Shown: one piece after another, positions 1-8,175 of the stretch | Layout of the letters: every line of letters starts with the position of its first letter | Numbering within the stretch: the first letter of the stretch is position 1 | Source: an uncultured Bacteroidales bacterium | GTDB lineage: Bacteria > Bacteroidota > Bacteroidia > Bacteroidales > FEN-979 | Length of the DNA: 37,343 bases | Direction: 5' to 3' | Assembly (NCBI GenBank): GCA_903926565.1 | Contig: CAIYJU010000029.1 | Location: 1 to 37,343, forward strand | Position numbers and translations under genes: made by a program | The notes under the pieces: model-generated | Databases searched by the model: none | The model's input: only the letters and a program-made list of their open reading frames with translations | What the model was told of the DNA's origin: nothing

Positions 1-556
1 AGCCTGCTTCCGTTTATTTTGACAAGTCAAAAATATAAAAAATATCATAACTGAATTAAAATCAAGATAAAAGCTCGTAAAAATCAAAATCAAAGAATAT
101 ACTTTTTAGTTTTCTCTTGTTTTGCAACATAGAAGAGCCACGGAGATTGATGCCAATAAAGGTTTTTCACATATAAGGATAAAGCAATATGCCGATCACT
201 AATATGCTTATTTTTCAATAACACTGTTTAGGAAAAACTTTTTCCTCTGTGGCACTCTGTGTTTCCTCCGTGTTTCTCTGTGTAACTTATTTTATAACAA
301 TTGTTTAGAATCATATTTCAAAATTTCGGACAAATAGTACAGGTCCTGCGATGTGTATAAAGAGTAGCCTTCAAGGGGAGAGCCGGGGAAGGGTCATTAC
401 CATATCAGCGGATGTTTCTATAAGTTAACTGTTGTGATTGCGATTAATCATAAGATGAATGTTCCTGTCTCCAGATTGGCAGGTTTTAAAAATATTTCCG
501 GAAAGGTCAGGCGGTGCATGTCGCTAAATTCATTAATTTTGCTTAAATCTCTTTTT
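1..556. other. Upstream region without a supported gene
   Basis: AT-rich stretch in which I find no convincing coding sequence. It holds the CACAGAG-type repeat annotated at 244-286 and a related single copy near 131-146. The last part (434-556) is open in frame with the following ModE-like gene from a GTG codon, but the residues before Met at 557 do not look like family sequence, so I treat it as leader. I could not pick out a confident promoter. Confidence 0.5.
244..286. repeat. Degenerate CACAGAG/CACGGAG tandem repeat
   Basis: Read on the minus strand, this block is a run of roughly 10-bp units built on CACAGAG or CACGGAG (ACACAGAG, ACACGGAG, ACACAGAG, CCACAGAG). A single plus-strand copy, GCCACGGAG, lies at 138-146 in the opposite orientation, so the two could pair as a loose inverted repeat across about 100 bp. 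The CACAAAG units in the element at 11854-11940 belong to the same sequence style. I infer a dispersed non-coding repeat family; its function is unknown. Confidence 0.55.
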
Positions 557-934
557 ATGGATTCAAAATTCACCAGTAAATTATCCGAGATACATCTTCA
601 TTATAAGATATGGATGTCTGATGGACAAGAGAATGGCATTTTAGGCGACGGAAAATGGAAAATGCTCAAACTGATTGAGGAGAAAGGATCGATGAAGGCC
701 GCTTGTGATGAGTTGGGGTATACCTACCGTCGTACCTGGGGGAATTTAATGAAAATCGAAAAGTTTTTCGGGTTTCCCCTGCTGGAAAAACAACGTGGCG
801 GCAGCGAAGGCGGTCACACTGCGCTTACTGAAGAGGGTAAACGCCTGGTCAGGGCATTCGAAGCCTTTCACAACATGGTTGATACCCATATTCAGCAGGG
901 TTTTGAGCAGTTTATCCAGGAATTAAAAAAATAA
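557..934 (+). CDS. ModE-like winged-helix molybdate regulator
   Basis: A 125-residue protein made of one LysR/ModE-type winged helix-turn-helix. The core runs from the GDGKWKMLKLIEEKGSMKAA helix pair, through the recognition segment around YTYRRTW, to the wing and the ALTEEGKRLV helix. It has no C-terminal molybdate-binding (TOBE/Mop) domain, so it matches the short, single-domain ModE-like proteins. I chose ATG 557 because upstream GTG 434 and ATG 518 would add about 40 residues unlike the family; no clear Shine-Dalgarno site helps decide. Only 19 bp separate it from the binding-protein gene, so the two are probably co-transcribed. I infer that it regulates the Mo/W transport and cofactor genes downstream. 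How it would sense the metal without an effector domain is not visible. Confidence 0.85.
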   Translation: MDSKFTSKLSEIHLHYKIWMSDGQENGILGDGKWKMLKLIEEKGSMKAACDELGYTYRRTWGNLMKIEKFFGFPLLEKQRGGSEGGHTALTEEGKRLVRAFEAFHNMVDTHIQQGFEQFIQELKK

Positions 935-953
935 ACAGTAGTCCCGAATTATC

Positions 954-1913
954 ATGAAAAAACTTTTAAGTACACTGTCTCTGGTATTTTTCTCCCTGAT
1001 TTTTTCTTTCGCCCAAAACCCACAGAAGGCTCTTTCAGGCGACCTGGTCATTTTTCACGCGGGAAGCCTTTCGGTGCCCATGAAGGAGATTGGGGCTGCT
1101 TTTAAAAAGGCCCATCCTGAAGTAAATATTTTGATGGAATCAGCCGGCAGCGTTGAAAGTGCCCGGAAAGTCACCGACCTGAACAAGCCATGTGATATTT
1201 TAGCCTCCGCTGATTACAAGGTAATTGACAATATGCTGATCCCGAAATTTTCGGATTGGAATATAAAATTCGTCTCCAATGAGATGTGTATCGTATACAC
1301 GGAGAAATCAAGATATGCCAATAAGATAAATATCAAAAACTGGCATGACATCCTGCAGAAAAAAGATGTAGCGTATGGCCGTGCCGATCCCAATTCAGAC
1401 CCCTGCGGCTACCGGTCGGTTATGACCATGCAACTTGCCGAAAAATTTTATAAACAATCCGGCCTTGCCAGCCGGTTGATGGCCAAAGATGCAAACTATA
1501 TGCGGCCAAAAGAGGTTGATCTCCTGGCTGTTCTTGAGTCGGGGTCGGTTGATTATATTTTTCTGTATAAATCTGTCGCCATCCAGCATAAATTGAAATA
1601 CCTGGTTCTCCCCTCCGAGATAAACCTGAAGGATCCCAGATTTACCGACTTGTACAACACTGCAGCGGTCTCCATTAATGGCAAAGAGCCCGGTCAAAAA
1701 GTAATTATGAAAGGCGAACCTATGATTTATGGGGTAACCCTGTTGAATTCAGCACCCAACAAACCGGTGGCCCTGGCCTTCCTGCAATTCATGCTGGCAA
1801 AGGACAAAGGAATTAATATCCTTGAAAAAGATGGCCAGCCTTCAGTAATTCCGCAAAAAAATCCCAATTTCGATAAACTTCCTGCAGAACTGAAACCTTT
1901 TGCTTCTAAATAG
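954..1913 (+). CDS. wtpA: Tungstate/molybdate ABC transporter substrate-binding protein (WtpA/ModA type)
   Basis: A 319-residue periplasmic binding protein with a cleavable signal peptide ending near SFAQ (about residue 21). Several signatures of the WtpA/ModA-like class are present: FHAGSLS after the first strand, ESAGSVESARKV, DILASADYKVID, the GRADPNSDPCGYRS loop and, near the C-terminus, GEPMIYGVTLLN. This class binds tungstate or molybdate and delivers it to a WtpB/ModB permease; which anion is preferred cannot be read from sequence. There is no lipobox, so it should be soluble in the periplasm. The matching permease and ATPase genes are at 7336 and 8175, separated from it by four envelope-protein genes, which is unusual. 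Family assignment is firm; the choice between Wtp and Mod naming is softer. Confidence 0.93.
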   Translation: MKKLLSTLSLVFFSLIFSFAQNPQKALSGDLVIFHAGSLSVPMKEIGAAFKKAHPEVNILMESAGSVESARKVTDLNKPCDILASADYKVIDNMLIPKFSDWNIKFVSNEMCIVYTEKSRYANKINIKNWHDILQKKDVAYGRADPNSDPCGYRSVMTMQLAEKFYKQSGLASRLMAKDANYMRPKEVDLLAVLESGSVDYIFLYKSVAIQHKLKYLVLPSEINLKDPRFTDLYNTAAVSINGKEPGQKVIMKGEPMIYGVTLLNSAPNKPVALAFLQFMLAKDKGINILEKDGQPSVIPQKNPNFDKLPAELKPFASK

Positions 1914-1952
1914 TTAACAATCTTATTTGGAATCTCATGATAAGAAAAAAAT

Positions 1953-1986
1953 GATACCGATACGCATGAACGAACATATCGATAAC
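1953..1986. promoter_or_regulatory. Inverted repeat, candidate operator between wtpA and the lipoprotein gene
   Basis: GATACCGATA at 1953-1962 faces TATCGATAAC at 1977-1986. Eight of ten bases are complementary across a 14-bp spacer, so the arm centres are about two helical turns apart. It lies in the 81-bp gap before the lipoprotein gene. The CGATA-type half-sites are loosely reminiscent of ModE operators, and a ModE-like gene lies close by, but I found no second copy in the window. Treat it as a candidate only. Confidence 0.3.
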
Positions 1987-1994
1987 TAAGTTCT

Positions 1995-2900
1995 ATGAAA
2001 AAAAACTGGATTTACATGATCATGGGCAGTGCCCTTTTATTATTATCAGCGGTTTCCTGCAGCAAAGATGAAAACCCGGCACCTCCTTCAATCAGCTTAT
2101 CAACAGGCGCGGATTACACTGCCTCCGGAGCCATTGTAGCAGTTGGGGGAAAACTCAGGTTTGGGATCACGGCCTCGGCAAAAGATGCCAACATTACCAA
2201 CTTTGTTGTAAAAAAAATCATGCCCGACGGAACCACGAAAGTGGTGCTTGATTCAGGGTTAAACTCCACAGGATTCTTCGTTAACGAAACATTTTATCAG
2301 AATATTGAGGAGGAAGCCAGGTGGACATTCCAGGTGATGGATAAAAACAGGCAGTTCGCAACCACCGCCATCACCATATTCAAGGATCCGGCTTCGACCT
2401 GGGGGGGGATTTTCGAGTTTCCCTCTATTACCATGGGTTTTCATAGCAATACCACTCATGGCCAGTTTCTTGTTCCATCAACCGGGAAAGTGTTTTTTGC
2501 TGATTCAGCGGAAATCAATCAAAATCTGATAGACATCATTACCTACTATTATGTGGATGTTACTCCGTCGCCCACCTTTTCCTCAGCAGGTGAAACGGGA
2601 GGGGGCATTACCGAGTATTATCCTTCGATAAGCCTATGGACCACAAAAAATTACACCAAATATGACATCAGCGTGGATACCGATCCAATATCTGTGGATG
2701 TGTTCGATGCCTGTCACAACGATAGCCTGCTGCTTCTTTCCTATGACGAAGTATGGGGCAAGCGTAAATTCAAATGGGCTGTTCCCGGTGTTGTGGTGCC
2801 GTTCAAAACATCCGCCGGGAAATTAGGGCTGATCAGGGTAATATCTGTAGAAAATGACCCGGCCGGCAAGACCACATTCGCATTAAAAATTCAGCAATAA
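1995..2900 (+). CDS. Putative outer-membrane lipoprotein of unknown function in the Mo/W locus
   Basis: A 301-residue protein with a lipoprotein signal: a hydrophobic stretch followed by LLSAVSC, with the lipidated Cys at about residue 22, then an acidic and Pro-rich linker (SKDENPAPP). The rest looks all-beta. An N-terminal part of about 100 residues resembles an Ig-like fold and is followed by a domain rich in Tyr, Ser and Gly. I recognise no catalytic motif and no known metal-binding signature. It lies 81 bp after wtpA, with a T9SS protein and a TonB receptor behind it, so it may be a surface partner of the receptor. That is inference from position. Lipoprotein status is well supported; function is unknown. 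Confidence 0.75.
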   Translation: MKKNWIYMIMGSALLLLSAVSCSKDENPAPPSISLSTGADYTASGAIVAVGGKLRFGITASAKDANITNFVVKKIMPDGTTKVVLDSGLNSTGFFVNETFYQNIEEEARWTFQVMDKNRQFATTAITIFKDPASTWGGIFEFPSITMGFHSNTTHGQFLVPSTGKVFFADSAEINQNLIDIITYYYVDVTPSPTFSSAGETGGGITEYYPSISLWTTKNYTKYDISVDTDPISVDVFDACHNDSLLLLSYDEVWGKRKFKWAVPGVVVPFKTSAGKLGLIRVISVENDPAGKTTFALKIQQ

Positions 2901-2949
2901 ACAATATAATCTATAGTCAACCAATCATTTAACCTTAAAACAAACAATT

Positions 2950-3819
2950 ATGAAAAAAACTCTACTCTTTGCCTTGTTGATCATCCTTGCAAGCTCCCTG
3001 CAAGCCCAGGAAACACTTACCGGATGGACCTTCCCTGTAAATACCGGGAGCGACAGCCTCAATGCCAACTTAGGTACCACGGGAAACAAAACCTACGACA
3101 TCCGCTTTCAGTGGGTACTGACCTCAACCTCCGATTCCACGCTGAATACGGTTACTTTCGTTGATGGTGCTACCACTTTTGCCGCAGCAACAACCGGATG
3201 GGCCAATGGTGCCGACATTAAATTCTGGTCGGTTAAATTTAAAGCCAACAATTACTCCGATTTTAAACTTTCCTCAAAACAAAAGAGCGATGCCACCAAC
3301 CCGGGGCCACGTGATTTTAAACTTCAGTGGAGATTGAGCAGCGGAACGTATGCCGATGTTCCCGGTGGTGCTGTCACTCTGGGATCAGACTGGGCCACCG
3401 GCGTGGTAACCGAACTTCCTTTACCAATCACCGGACAAGGTACCAGTTCTATCTATGTGAGATGGATCATGGCCTCGAATACCGATATCAATGGTGGAAC
3501 GGTAACCGCGGCCGGACAATCGATGATTGATGACATTCTCATCACAGGAGTCAGTGTAACCGGGCAGAATGAGATCCTTTACACCAACCGTCTCAAGGTT
3601 TTACCCTCTCCGAACAACGGAAACTTCAACTTAACCTCCACTGAACCAATGGAGGTGATTTCTGTCGCCGATGTAAACGGTAAAACATTGGTAACCATAA
3701 ACAACCCATCTCAGAAACAACCCATATCAGTTTCAAATGCAAAACCCGGGCTATACCTGTTAAAAGTTCGGTTCACAGGCAGCGATCAGGAGGCAGTGAC
3801 ACGCTTTGTTGTTGAATAA
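2950..3819 (+). CDS. T9SS-secreted beta-sandwich protein
   Basis: A 289-residue protein with a signal peptide ending near LQAQ (about residue 20). The central domain (about 22-205) is rich in beta strands and has the DFKLQWRLSSG and YVRWIMASN stretches typical of surface beta-sandwich domains in Bacteroidota. The last ~75 residues form a type A T9SS sorting domain: PSPNNGNFNL, then VISVADVNGKTL, then PGLYLLKVR. The protein should therefore cross the outer membrane through T9SS and be attached at the surface or released. I see no catalytic residues. It ends 16 bp before the TonB receptor start, so the two are almost certainly co-expressed. A role in capturing a Mo/W complex outside the cell is only a hypothesis from this context. 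Confidence 0.82.
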   Translation: MKKTLLFALLIILASSLQAQETLTGWTFPVNTGSDSLNANLGTTGNKTYDIRFQWVLTSTSDSTLNTVTFVDGATTFAAATTGWANGADIKFWSVKFKANNYSDFKLSSKQKSDATNPGPRDFKLQWRLSSGTYADVPGGAVTLGSDWATGVVTELPLPITGQGTSSIYVRWIMASNTDINGGTVTAAGQSMIDDILITGVSVTGQNEILYTNRLKVLPSPNNGNFNLTSTEPMEVISVADVNGKTLVTINNPSQKQPISVSNAKPGLYLLKVRFTGSDQEAVTRFVVE

Positions 3820-3835
3820 CCAATTTTCAAAAGGC

Positions 3836-6196
3836 ATGAGGGCAGGCATTTCAGGCAGAATCGGGGTTTGGTTCACCTTGCTGCTTGCCCTCATGTCGTT
3901 TTCAATGGCTACAGCCGGAGGAACTATCCGGGGAAAAGTCACCGAAATGCCCGGAAATACCCCTTTGTTTGGCGCCCATATCATCCTCGAAAACCAGGAT
4001 AAAGGAACTTATACCGATAAAGACGGGACATTCCTGATCACCGGTATCAAACCCGGTAAAACAGTTGTCAGGGTTTCTTTTGTCGGGTATAAATCCGCTG
4101 TAAAAACAGTTACAATCCGGGAAGGGCAGCTTATCACGATTAATTTTGAGATGGAAATAAGCGCATTGACCGCACCTGAAGTTGAAATTCTGGATGTAAA
4201 ACCTGAACGGGCACCCCAGGATGAACCGGTTCGCATGGAAATCATCTCCGCCCAAACCATTTCAAATAATCCCGGGCAGAGCATCGTTTCGGTTCTCGAC
4301 TTTGTTTCGGGGGTAAACCTGTCCTCCACCATGGGTATTTTCGCCAACAATACGGTGGTTACCCTCCGCGGATTGAGCGGGAACGACCAGGCGAGAACCC
4401 TTGTATTGCTCGATGATGTACCCCTGAATAAAGCAGATGCCGGGAGTGTCAACTGGAACCTGATTAACCGGGACAATGTTGAATCCATTGAGGTTCTTAA
4501 AGGACCCGGTGCGGCAAAGTATGGCAGCAGCGCCATGGGAGGCGTTATCAATGTGAAATCGAAACAGCCTGTCAAACTGATATCCGGAACAGCCACAATC
4601 GATTACGGGACGCTTAACACGGCAGGCTTCCGATATCAGCTCTCAGGGAAGCTCAATCCGGAAATTCGCAGCAAAGGATTTGTTTATGGATTAAACGGAT
4701 TCTACCGAAGAAGCGATGGGTACAACCCGGAAATCCAGGAGTATCTTGAGAAAAGCGACACATTTTTTGTGAACAACTATTTGAGGGAGGCCGCCATCGG
4801 CGTAAAAGCCGGATACCAATTCAACAACCTCAATACTGTTGAATTGAACACCAATTTTTTCAACGACAAGCGTGGGCGCGGAATTGAAGTGTATGAGGTT
4901 GACGGAGCATTTGAAAAACATGGCACCTGGCAGGCCAACGTACGTTATAAAGGAGGCGCCGGATCCTTACGCTGGACAATTCTTGCGTACAACCAGGTTG
5001 AACACTTCGAACGATTGAATGAAAACATGAAGGAGGCAGAATACAGCCTTTACCTGGTAGAATCAGACCGCATCGACCAGGGAGCAAACCTCAGCATGGT
5101 TATTCCCTGGCGCAAATCACAAACCTTTACCGCCGGGATCGATTACAAGGGTGGCGCCGTGGATGGTCAGGATATCTATTACACCTCCACAGATATTATC
5201 TCCAATGCAGGGAAAATGAACATCTGGGCATGCTTTATCCAGGATGAAATCGGACTGCTGAACAATAAACTGCAGTTCAACCTGGGACTCAGGTTCAATA
5301 CAGCCATTTTCCACGATGGCAGCTTTAAAATTGATGAGCCTTCCTATGCAATACAATACCTGGTTGATTACCAGGATAGTTTATTCTCCCGAACGCAGTG
5401 GTTTCAACTCGATCCGAAATTTTCTGTTCAATACCGTTTTACCCCCCAATCGCGCATTTATCTCTCGGCGACTGAAGGGTTTCGTGCACCAAATCTCGAT
5501 GATCTTTGCCGGACGGGTAAGATTAAAAATGGTTTTAAAGTTGCAAATCCTGCGCTCAAACCGGAAGTGTTAGACAATTTCGAAGCGGGCACCGATTTTC
5601 TTCTGCTGAAAAAACTGCATGTAGCTGCCTCCCTGTATTACTCTGTCGGGAAAAACTTTATGTACAATGTGAGTACCGGCGATTCGGTAAATATGGGATA
5701 TAAACTGGCGCCGGTATTTATGAAACAGAATATCAGCAGGGTGGAAATTACTGGTTTTGAGATCGATCTGGATATCAATCCGGTAAAGTGGCTGACCTTG
5801 TTTGCCAATTACACGTTTAACCATTCAGTGATCAGCAGTTTTACCTCGGCAGATCCTTCGGTTGACAAGGATCTTAACGGTAAATTCCTGACAGACGTTC
5901 CCAGGAACAAAGCTTCAGCAGGTTTTACTGTAAAAAACAAACTTGTCAACATCAACCTGCTGTGGAAATATACCGGTGTGCGCTACATAAACGACCTGAA
6001 CGAACAGGATCCCTATCTCCTGGCCACTCAGTATCCCTCATATCAAACGTTTGGAATCAGGTTTTGGCACACCTTTTTCAACCATCTTACCGCCGGGCTC
6101 AATATTGACAATATTTTTGATATAACTTACATTGATGACCGGCTGCAGCAAAGTCCGGGAAGAATGATCACGTTGGAAATTACAGCAACCTTTTAA
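3836..6196 (+). CDS. TonB-dependent outer-membrane receptor
   Basis: 786 residues from ATG 3836, which is preceded by an AAAGG stretch and begins a proper signal peptide; an in-frame TTG at 3806 only adds residues that overlap the previous gene. Order of domains: signal peptide (1-27), carboxypeptidase-like regulatory domain (about 28-105, GTIRGKV to VSFVGYKSAV), plug (about 120-245, with VTLRGLSGND, LVLLDDVPLN, IEVLKGPGAAKYGSSAMGGV), then the 22-strand barrel ending in a terminal Phe. It is a full-length receptor without a SusD partner, which points to a small chelated ligand rather than a glycan. Its place between wtpA and the permease/ATPase genes suggests that it moves molybdate, tungstate or a chelate of them across the outer membrane; this is inferred. 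I do not see an obvious TonB box. Confidence 0.9.
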   Translation: MRAGISGRIGVWFTLLLALMSFSMATAGGTIRGKVTEMPGNTPLFGAHIILENQDKGTYTDKDGTFLITGIKPGKTVVRVSFVGYKSAVKTVTIREGQLITINFEMEISALTAPEVEILDVKPERAPQDEPVRMEIISAQTISNNPGQSIVSVLDFVSGVNLSSTMGIFANNTVVTLRGLSGNDQARTLVLLDDVPLNKADAGSVNWNLINRDNVESIEVLKGPGAAKYGSSAMGGVINVKSKQPVKLISGTATIDYGTLNTAGFRYQLSGKLNPEIRSKGFVYGLNGFYRRSDGYNPEIQEYLEKSDTFFVNNYLREAAIGVKAGYQFNNLNTVELNTNFFNDKRGRGIEVYEVDGAFEKHGTWQANVRYKGGAGSLRWTILAYNQVEHFERLNENMKEAEYSLYLVESDRIDQGANLSMVIPWRKSQTFTAGIDYKGGAVDGQDIYYTSTDIISNAGKMNIWACFIQDEIGLLNNKLQFNLGLRFNTAIFHDGSFKIDEPSYAIQYLVDYQDSLFSRTQWFQLDPKFSVQYRFTPQSRIYLSATEGFRAPNLDDLCRTGKIKNGFKVANPALKPEVLDNFEAGTDFLLLKKLHVAASLYYSVGKNFMYNVSTGDSVNMGYKLAPVFMKQNISRVEITGFEIDLDINPVKWLTLFANYTFNHSVISSFTSADPSVDKDLNGKFLTDVPRNKASAGFTVKNKLVNINLLWKYTGVRYINDLNEQDPYLLATQYPSYQTFGIRFWHTFFNHLTAGLNIDNIFDITYIDDRLQQSPGRMITLEITATF

Positions 6197-6218
6197 CAAC
6201 CCTATAAATTTAACAGTC

Positions 6219-7301
6219 ATGAAAAAACTCGCAGTTACTCTGTTTTTAACTTTATTTTTGCAAATTATCTATGCCCAGAAACCTGAAGACGCTCTGAAAA
6301 ACAAACCCGACCTGAAAGTGGCTACCCAAATTGTTCCTGACAAAGCCGACCGGAATAACAACTTCTACGATAACGAAGAATCATACATTCTTCCGTTAAA
6401 TGACCTGATGATCGGCGGTGAGATTGAAAACCCCGGTAAAGTTGATTTTTCCGGCCTTACAAAACGTTCCGTAATCGTAAAAGAGGCATTGCTGAAAAAT
6501 GATTCCGTCAACCAGTTTGTCGGGGCATATCGTTACGACGGATACTCCTTGTTTGATATCCTGAAAGATCGTGTATTGAAGAAAAAAAATGCGGCAGATT
6601 TCCGCCCCATCATCGATGTATATGTTGAAATTGAAAACAACCGGGGAGAAAAAGTGGTACTGAGTTGGGGTGAAATCTATTACCCTAATTTTTTACATAA
6701 TATTATCATCGCAACAGAGGTAATGCGCATCGTTCCCAGTAAATCAAAAGATCTCTGGCCTTTGCCTACTGAGAGCAAACTAATTGTTTCACAGGATCTT
6801 ATTTCAGAAAGAAATATTTCAAGCCCGGTAAAGATCACCGTAATTTCATATCCACGATCCTACGTGGTAAACCGTGAAATCAGCCCGCTTGTTTCTGAAA
6901 AAGTGATTATGTTCGCAGGCGAAAAGCAGGTGGACAGTTTTTCAACCACACCGGCCCAACTGCAAACAGAGACCCTGCATACCATTTTCTACGGGAAAGG
7001 ACGCGGGATCCACAGCACACAGCCGTTTTCGGGAGTGTACCTGAAGAATTACCTGGCAGGCAAATCCCGATTCAATCAGAATAGCCTGCGGACCGGGCTG
7101 GTCGTTTGTGCCGGCATCGACGGATACCGGGCGGTATACTCCTTCAGTGAAATCATGAACCGCAGCGACCAGGCTGAAGTGCTGCTTGTACCATGCCCTG
7201 ATGAAAAAGACGGAGGAAAGTTCAGGATCTTCCCCTCCTGCGATTTTTTCAGTGACCGGGCGGTGAAAGCGTTGTCGGAGATCAGGGTGGAGGTTAAATA
7301 A
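6219..7301 (+). CDS. Secreted protein with two sulfite-oxidase-type (molybdopterin-fold) domains in tandem
   Basis: A 360-residue protein with a signal peptide (MKKLAVTLFLTLFLQIIYAQ). Two halves each follow the pattern of the oxidoreductase molybdopterin-binding (SUOX/YedY) fold. The first (about 65-225) runs from IGGEIENPGKVDFSGL through GYSLFDILKDR to ISSPVKITVIS. The second (about 230-358) shows FSGVYLKNYLAGK, GLVVCAGIDGYRAVYSFSEI, LLVPCPDEKDGGKFRIFPS and a final LSEIRVEV. In this family a conserved Cys in the first half of the fold ligates Mo; I see none at the equivalent point in either copy, and the Cys residues present are in other segments. It is therefore probably not a normal Moco enzyme. 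It starts 22 bp after the TonB receptor gene. A periplasmic binding or sensing role for Mo/W or pterin is possible but unproven; the fold call itself is from visual motif matching. Confidence 0.6.
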   Translation: MKKLAVTLFLTLFLQIIYAQKPEDALKNKPDLKVATQIVPDKADRNNNFYDNEESYILPLNDLMIGGEIENPGKVDFSGLTKRSVIVKEALLKNDSVNQFVGAYRYDGYSLFDILKDRVLKKKNAADFRPIIDVYVEIENNRGEKVVLSWGEIYYPNFLHNIIIATEVMRIVPSKSKDLWPLPTESKLIVSQDLISERNISSPVKITVISYPRSYVVNREISPLVSEKVIMFAGEKQVDSFSTTPAQLQTETLHTIFYGKGRGIHSTQPFSGVYLKNYLAGKSRFNQNSLRTGLVVCAGIDGYRAVYSFSEIMNRSDQAEVLLVPCPDEKDGGKFRIFPSCDFFSDRAVKALSEIRVEVK

Positions 7302-7312
7302 TCAAATGAGGA

Positions 7313-7333
7313 ATGTGAAATGTGAAATGTGAA
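7313..7333. repeat. Heptamer tandem repeat before the permease gene
   Basis: Three perfect copies of ATGTGAA end two bases before the ATG at 7336. They fill the place where a ribosome-binding site would be. A similar arrangement, with different units, precedes the ATPase gene and moeA. Confidence 0.75.
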
Positions 7334-7335
7334 TT

Positions 7336-8136
7336 ATGATACCACGGACCTCATACATACAGCTGATCTTCCTTCTCCTGGGCGCTTTGGTGCTATTGTT
7401 TATTGTGGCGCCACTGGCCGGGATGTTTCTGAGTACCACACCTGCGCAGGTATTTGAAACCGCTCGTGAAGCAGAGGTGAGAGACAGCATCTGGCTTACC
7501 ATATACACCTCGCTGGCCGGCACTCTCTTTTTTTCGGTTGCAGCCATCCCGCTCGCGTACCTCCTTGCACGGAAACAATTCCCTCTGAAAAGGATCGTAA
7601 CCGGCATCATCGACCTGCCGGTGGTCATCCCCCATTCTGCGGCAGGTATTGCACTGCTGGGCTTTGTATCACGCGATTCGGTACTCGGGCAGATGGGCTC
7701 TGCGGTGGGGCTGAACTTTGTAGGGCATCCTGCCGGAATTGCCATTGCCATGGCTTTTGTGAGTATTCCCTACCTGATCAATGCAGCCAGGGATGGATTT
7801 TCCGGTGTGCCGGTCCGCCTCGAAAAGGCTGCAAGAACTCTTGGTGCATCACCCCAGAGGGTGTTTTTCACCATTTCACTGCCACTTGCCTGGCGTAATA
7901 TCGTTTCGGGGCTGATCCTGATGTTTGCCCGGGGAATGAGCGAGTTCGGAGCAGTAATCGTGGTTGCCTATCACCCGATGATCACCCCGGTGCTGATCTA
8001 TGAACGGTTCGGCGCCTTCGGGCTGAAATATGCCAGGCCTGTTTCGGTGTTGTTCATATTGATCTCGCTGGCGTTGTTTATTGGGTTGAGGTGGATGGCG
8101 AAGGAGAAAAAGGGAGGTAGCGAGGTAGCGAGGTAG
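7336..8136 (+). CDS. modB: Molybdate/tungstate ABC transporter permease (ModB/WtpB type)
   Basis: A 266-residue inner-membrane protein with about six hydrophobic segments, the usual size for ModB/WtpB. The binding-protein-dependent transport signature (EAA loop) is clear at about residues 164-185: EKAARTLGASPQRVFFTISL, followed by the conserved LPLAWRNIVSGLIL and MSEFGAVIVVAYHP segments typical of molybdate, tungstate and sulfate permeases. It would form the channel with the ATPase encoded next, fed by the WtpA-type protein at 954. The ATG at 7336 follows a heptamer tandem repeat rather than a recognisable Shine-Dalgarno site. The stop codon lies inside an octamer repeat that leads straight into the ATPase start codon. 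Confidence 0.92.
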   Translation: MIPRTSYIQLIFLLLGALVLLFIVAPLAGMFLSTTPAQVFETAREAEVRDSIWLTIYTSLAGTLFFSVAAIPLAYLLARKQFPLKRIVTGIIDLPVVIPHSAAGIALLGFVSRDSVLGQMGSAVGLNFVGHPAGIAIAMAFVSIPYLINAARDGFSGVPVRLEKAARTLGASPQRVFFTISLPLAWRNIVSGLILMFARGMSEFGAVIVVAYHPMITPVLIYERFGAFGLKYARPVSVLFILISLALFIGLRWMAKEKKGGSEVAR

Positions 8137-8175
8137 CGAAATAGCGAAATGGCGAAATAGTGAAATAGCGAAATA
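8120..8175. repeat. Octamer tandem repeat joining modB to modC
   Basis: Seven consecutive 8-bp units (GCGAGGTA twice, then variants of GCGAAATA) run from inside the end of modB to the A of the modC start codon. The modB stop TAG is supplied by a unit boundary, and the last unit supplies the A of ATG. A change in unit number would alter the C-terminus of ModB and the spacing in front of modC. Confidence 0.85.

Noticed and set aside
434-556. GTG-started extension of the ModE-like protein
   Set aside because: The extra 41 residues do not resemble the family; ATG 557 gives a normal-length winged-helix protein.
3806-3835. TTG start for the TonB receptor
   Set aside because: It overlaps the T9SS gene end; ATG 3836 has AAAGG before it and gives a proper signal peptide.
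4009-4596. 195-codon minus-strand frame
   Set aside because: It is antisense to the plug domain of the TonB receptor and resembles no protein; the same holds for the long minus-strand frame at 33339-33896 within the symporter.
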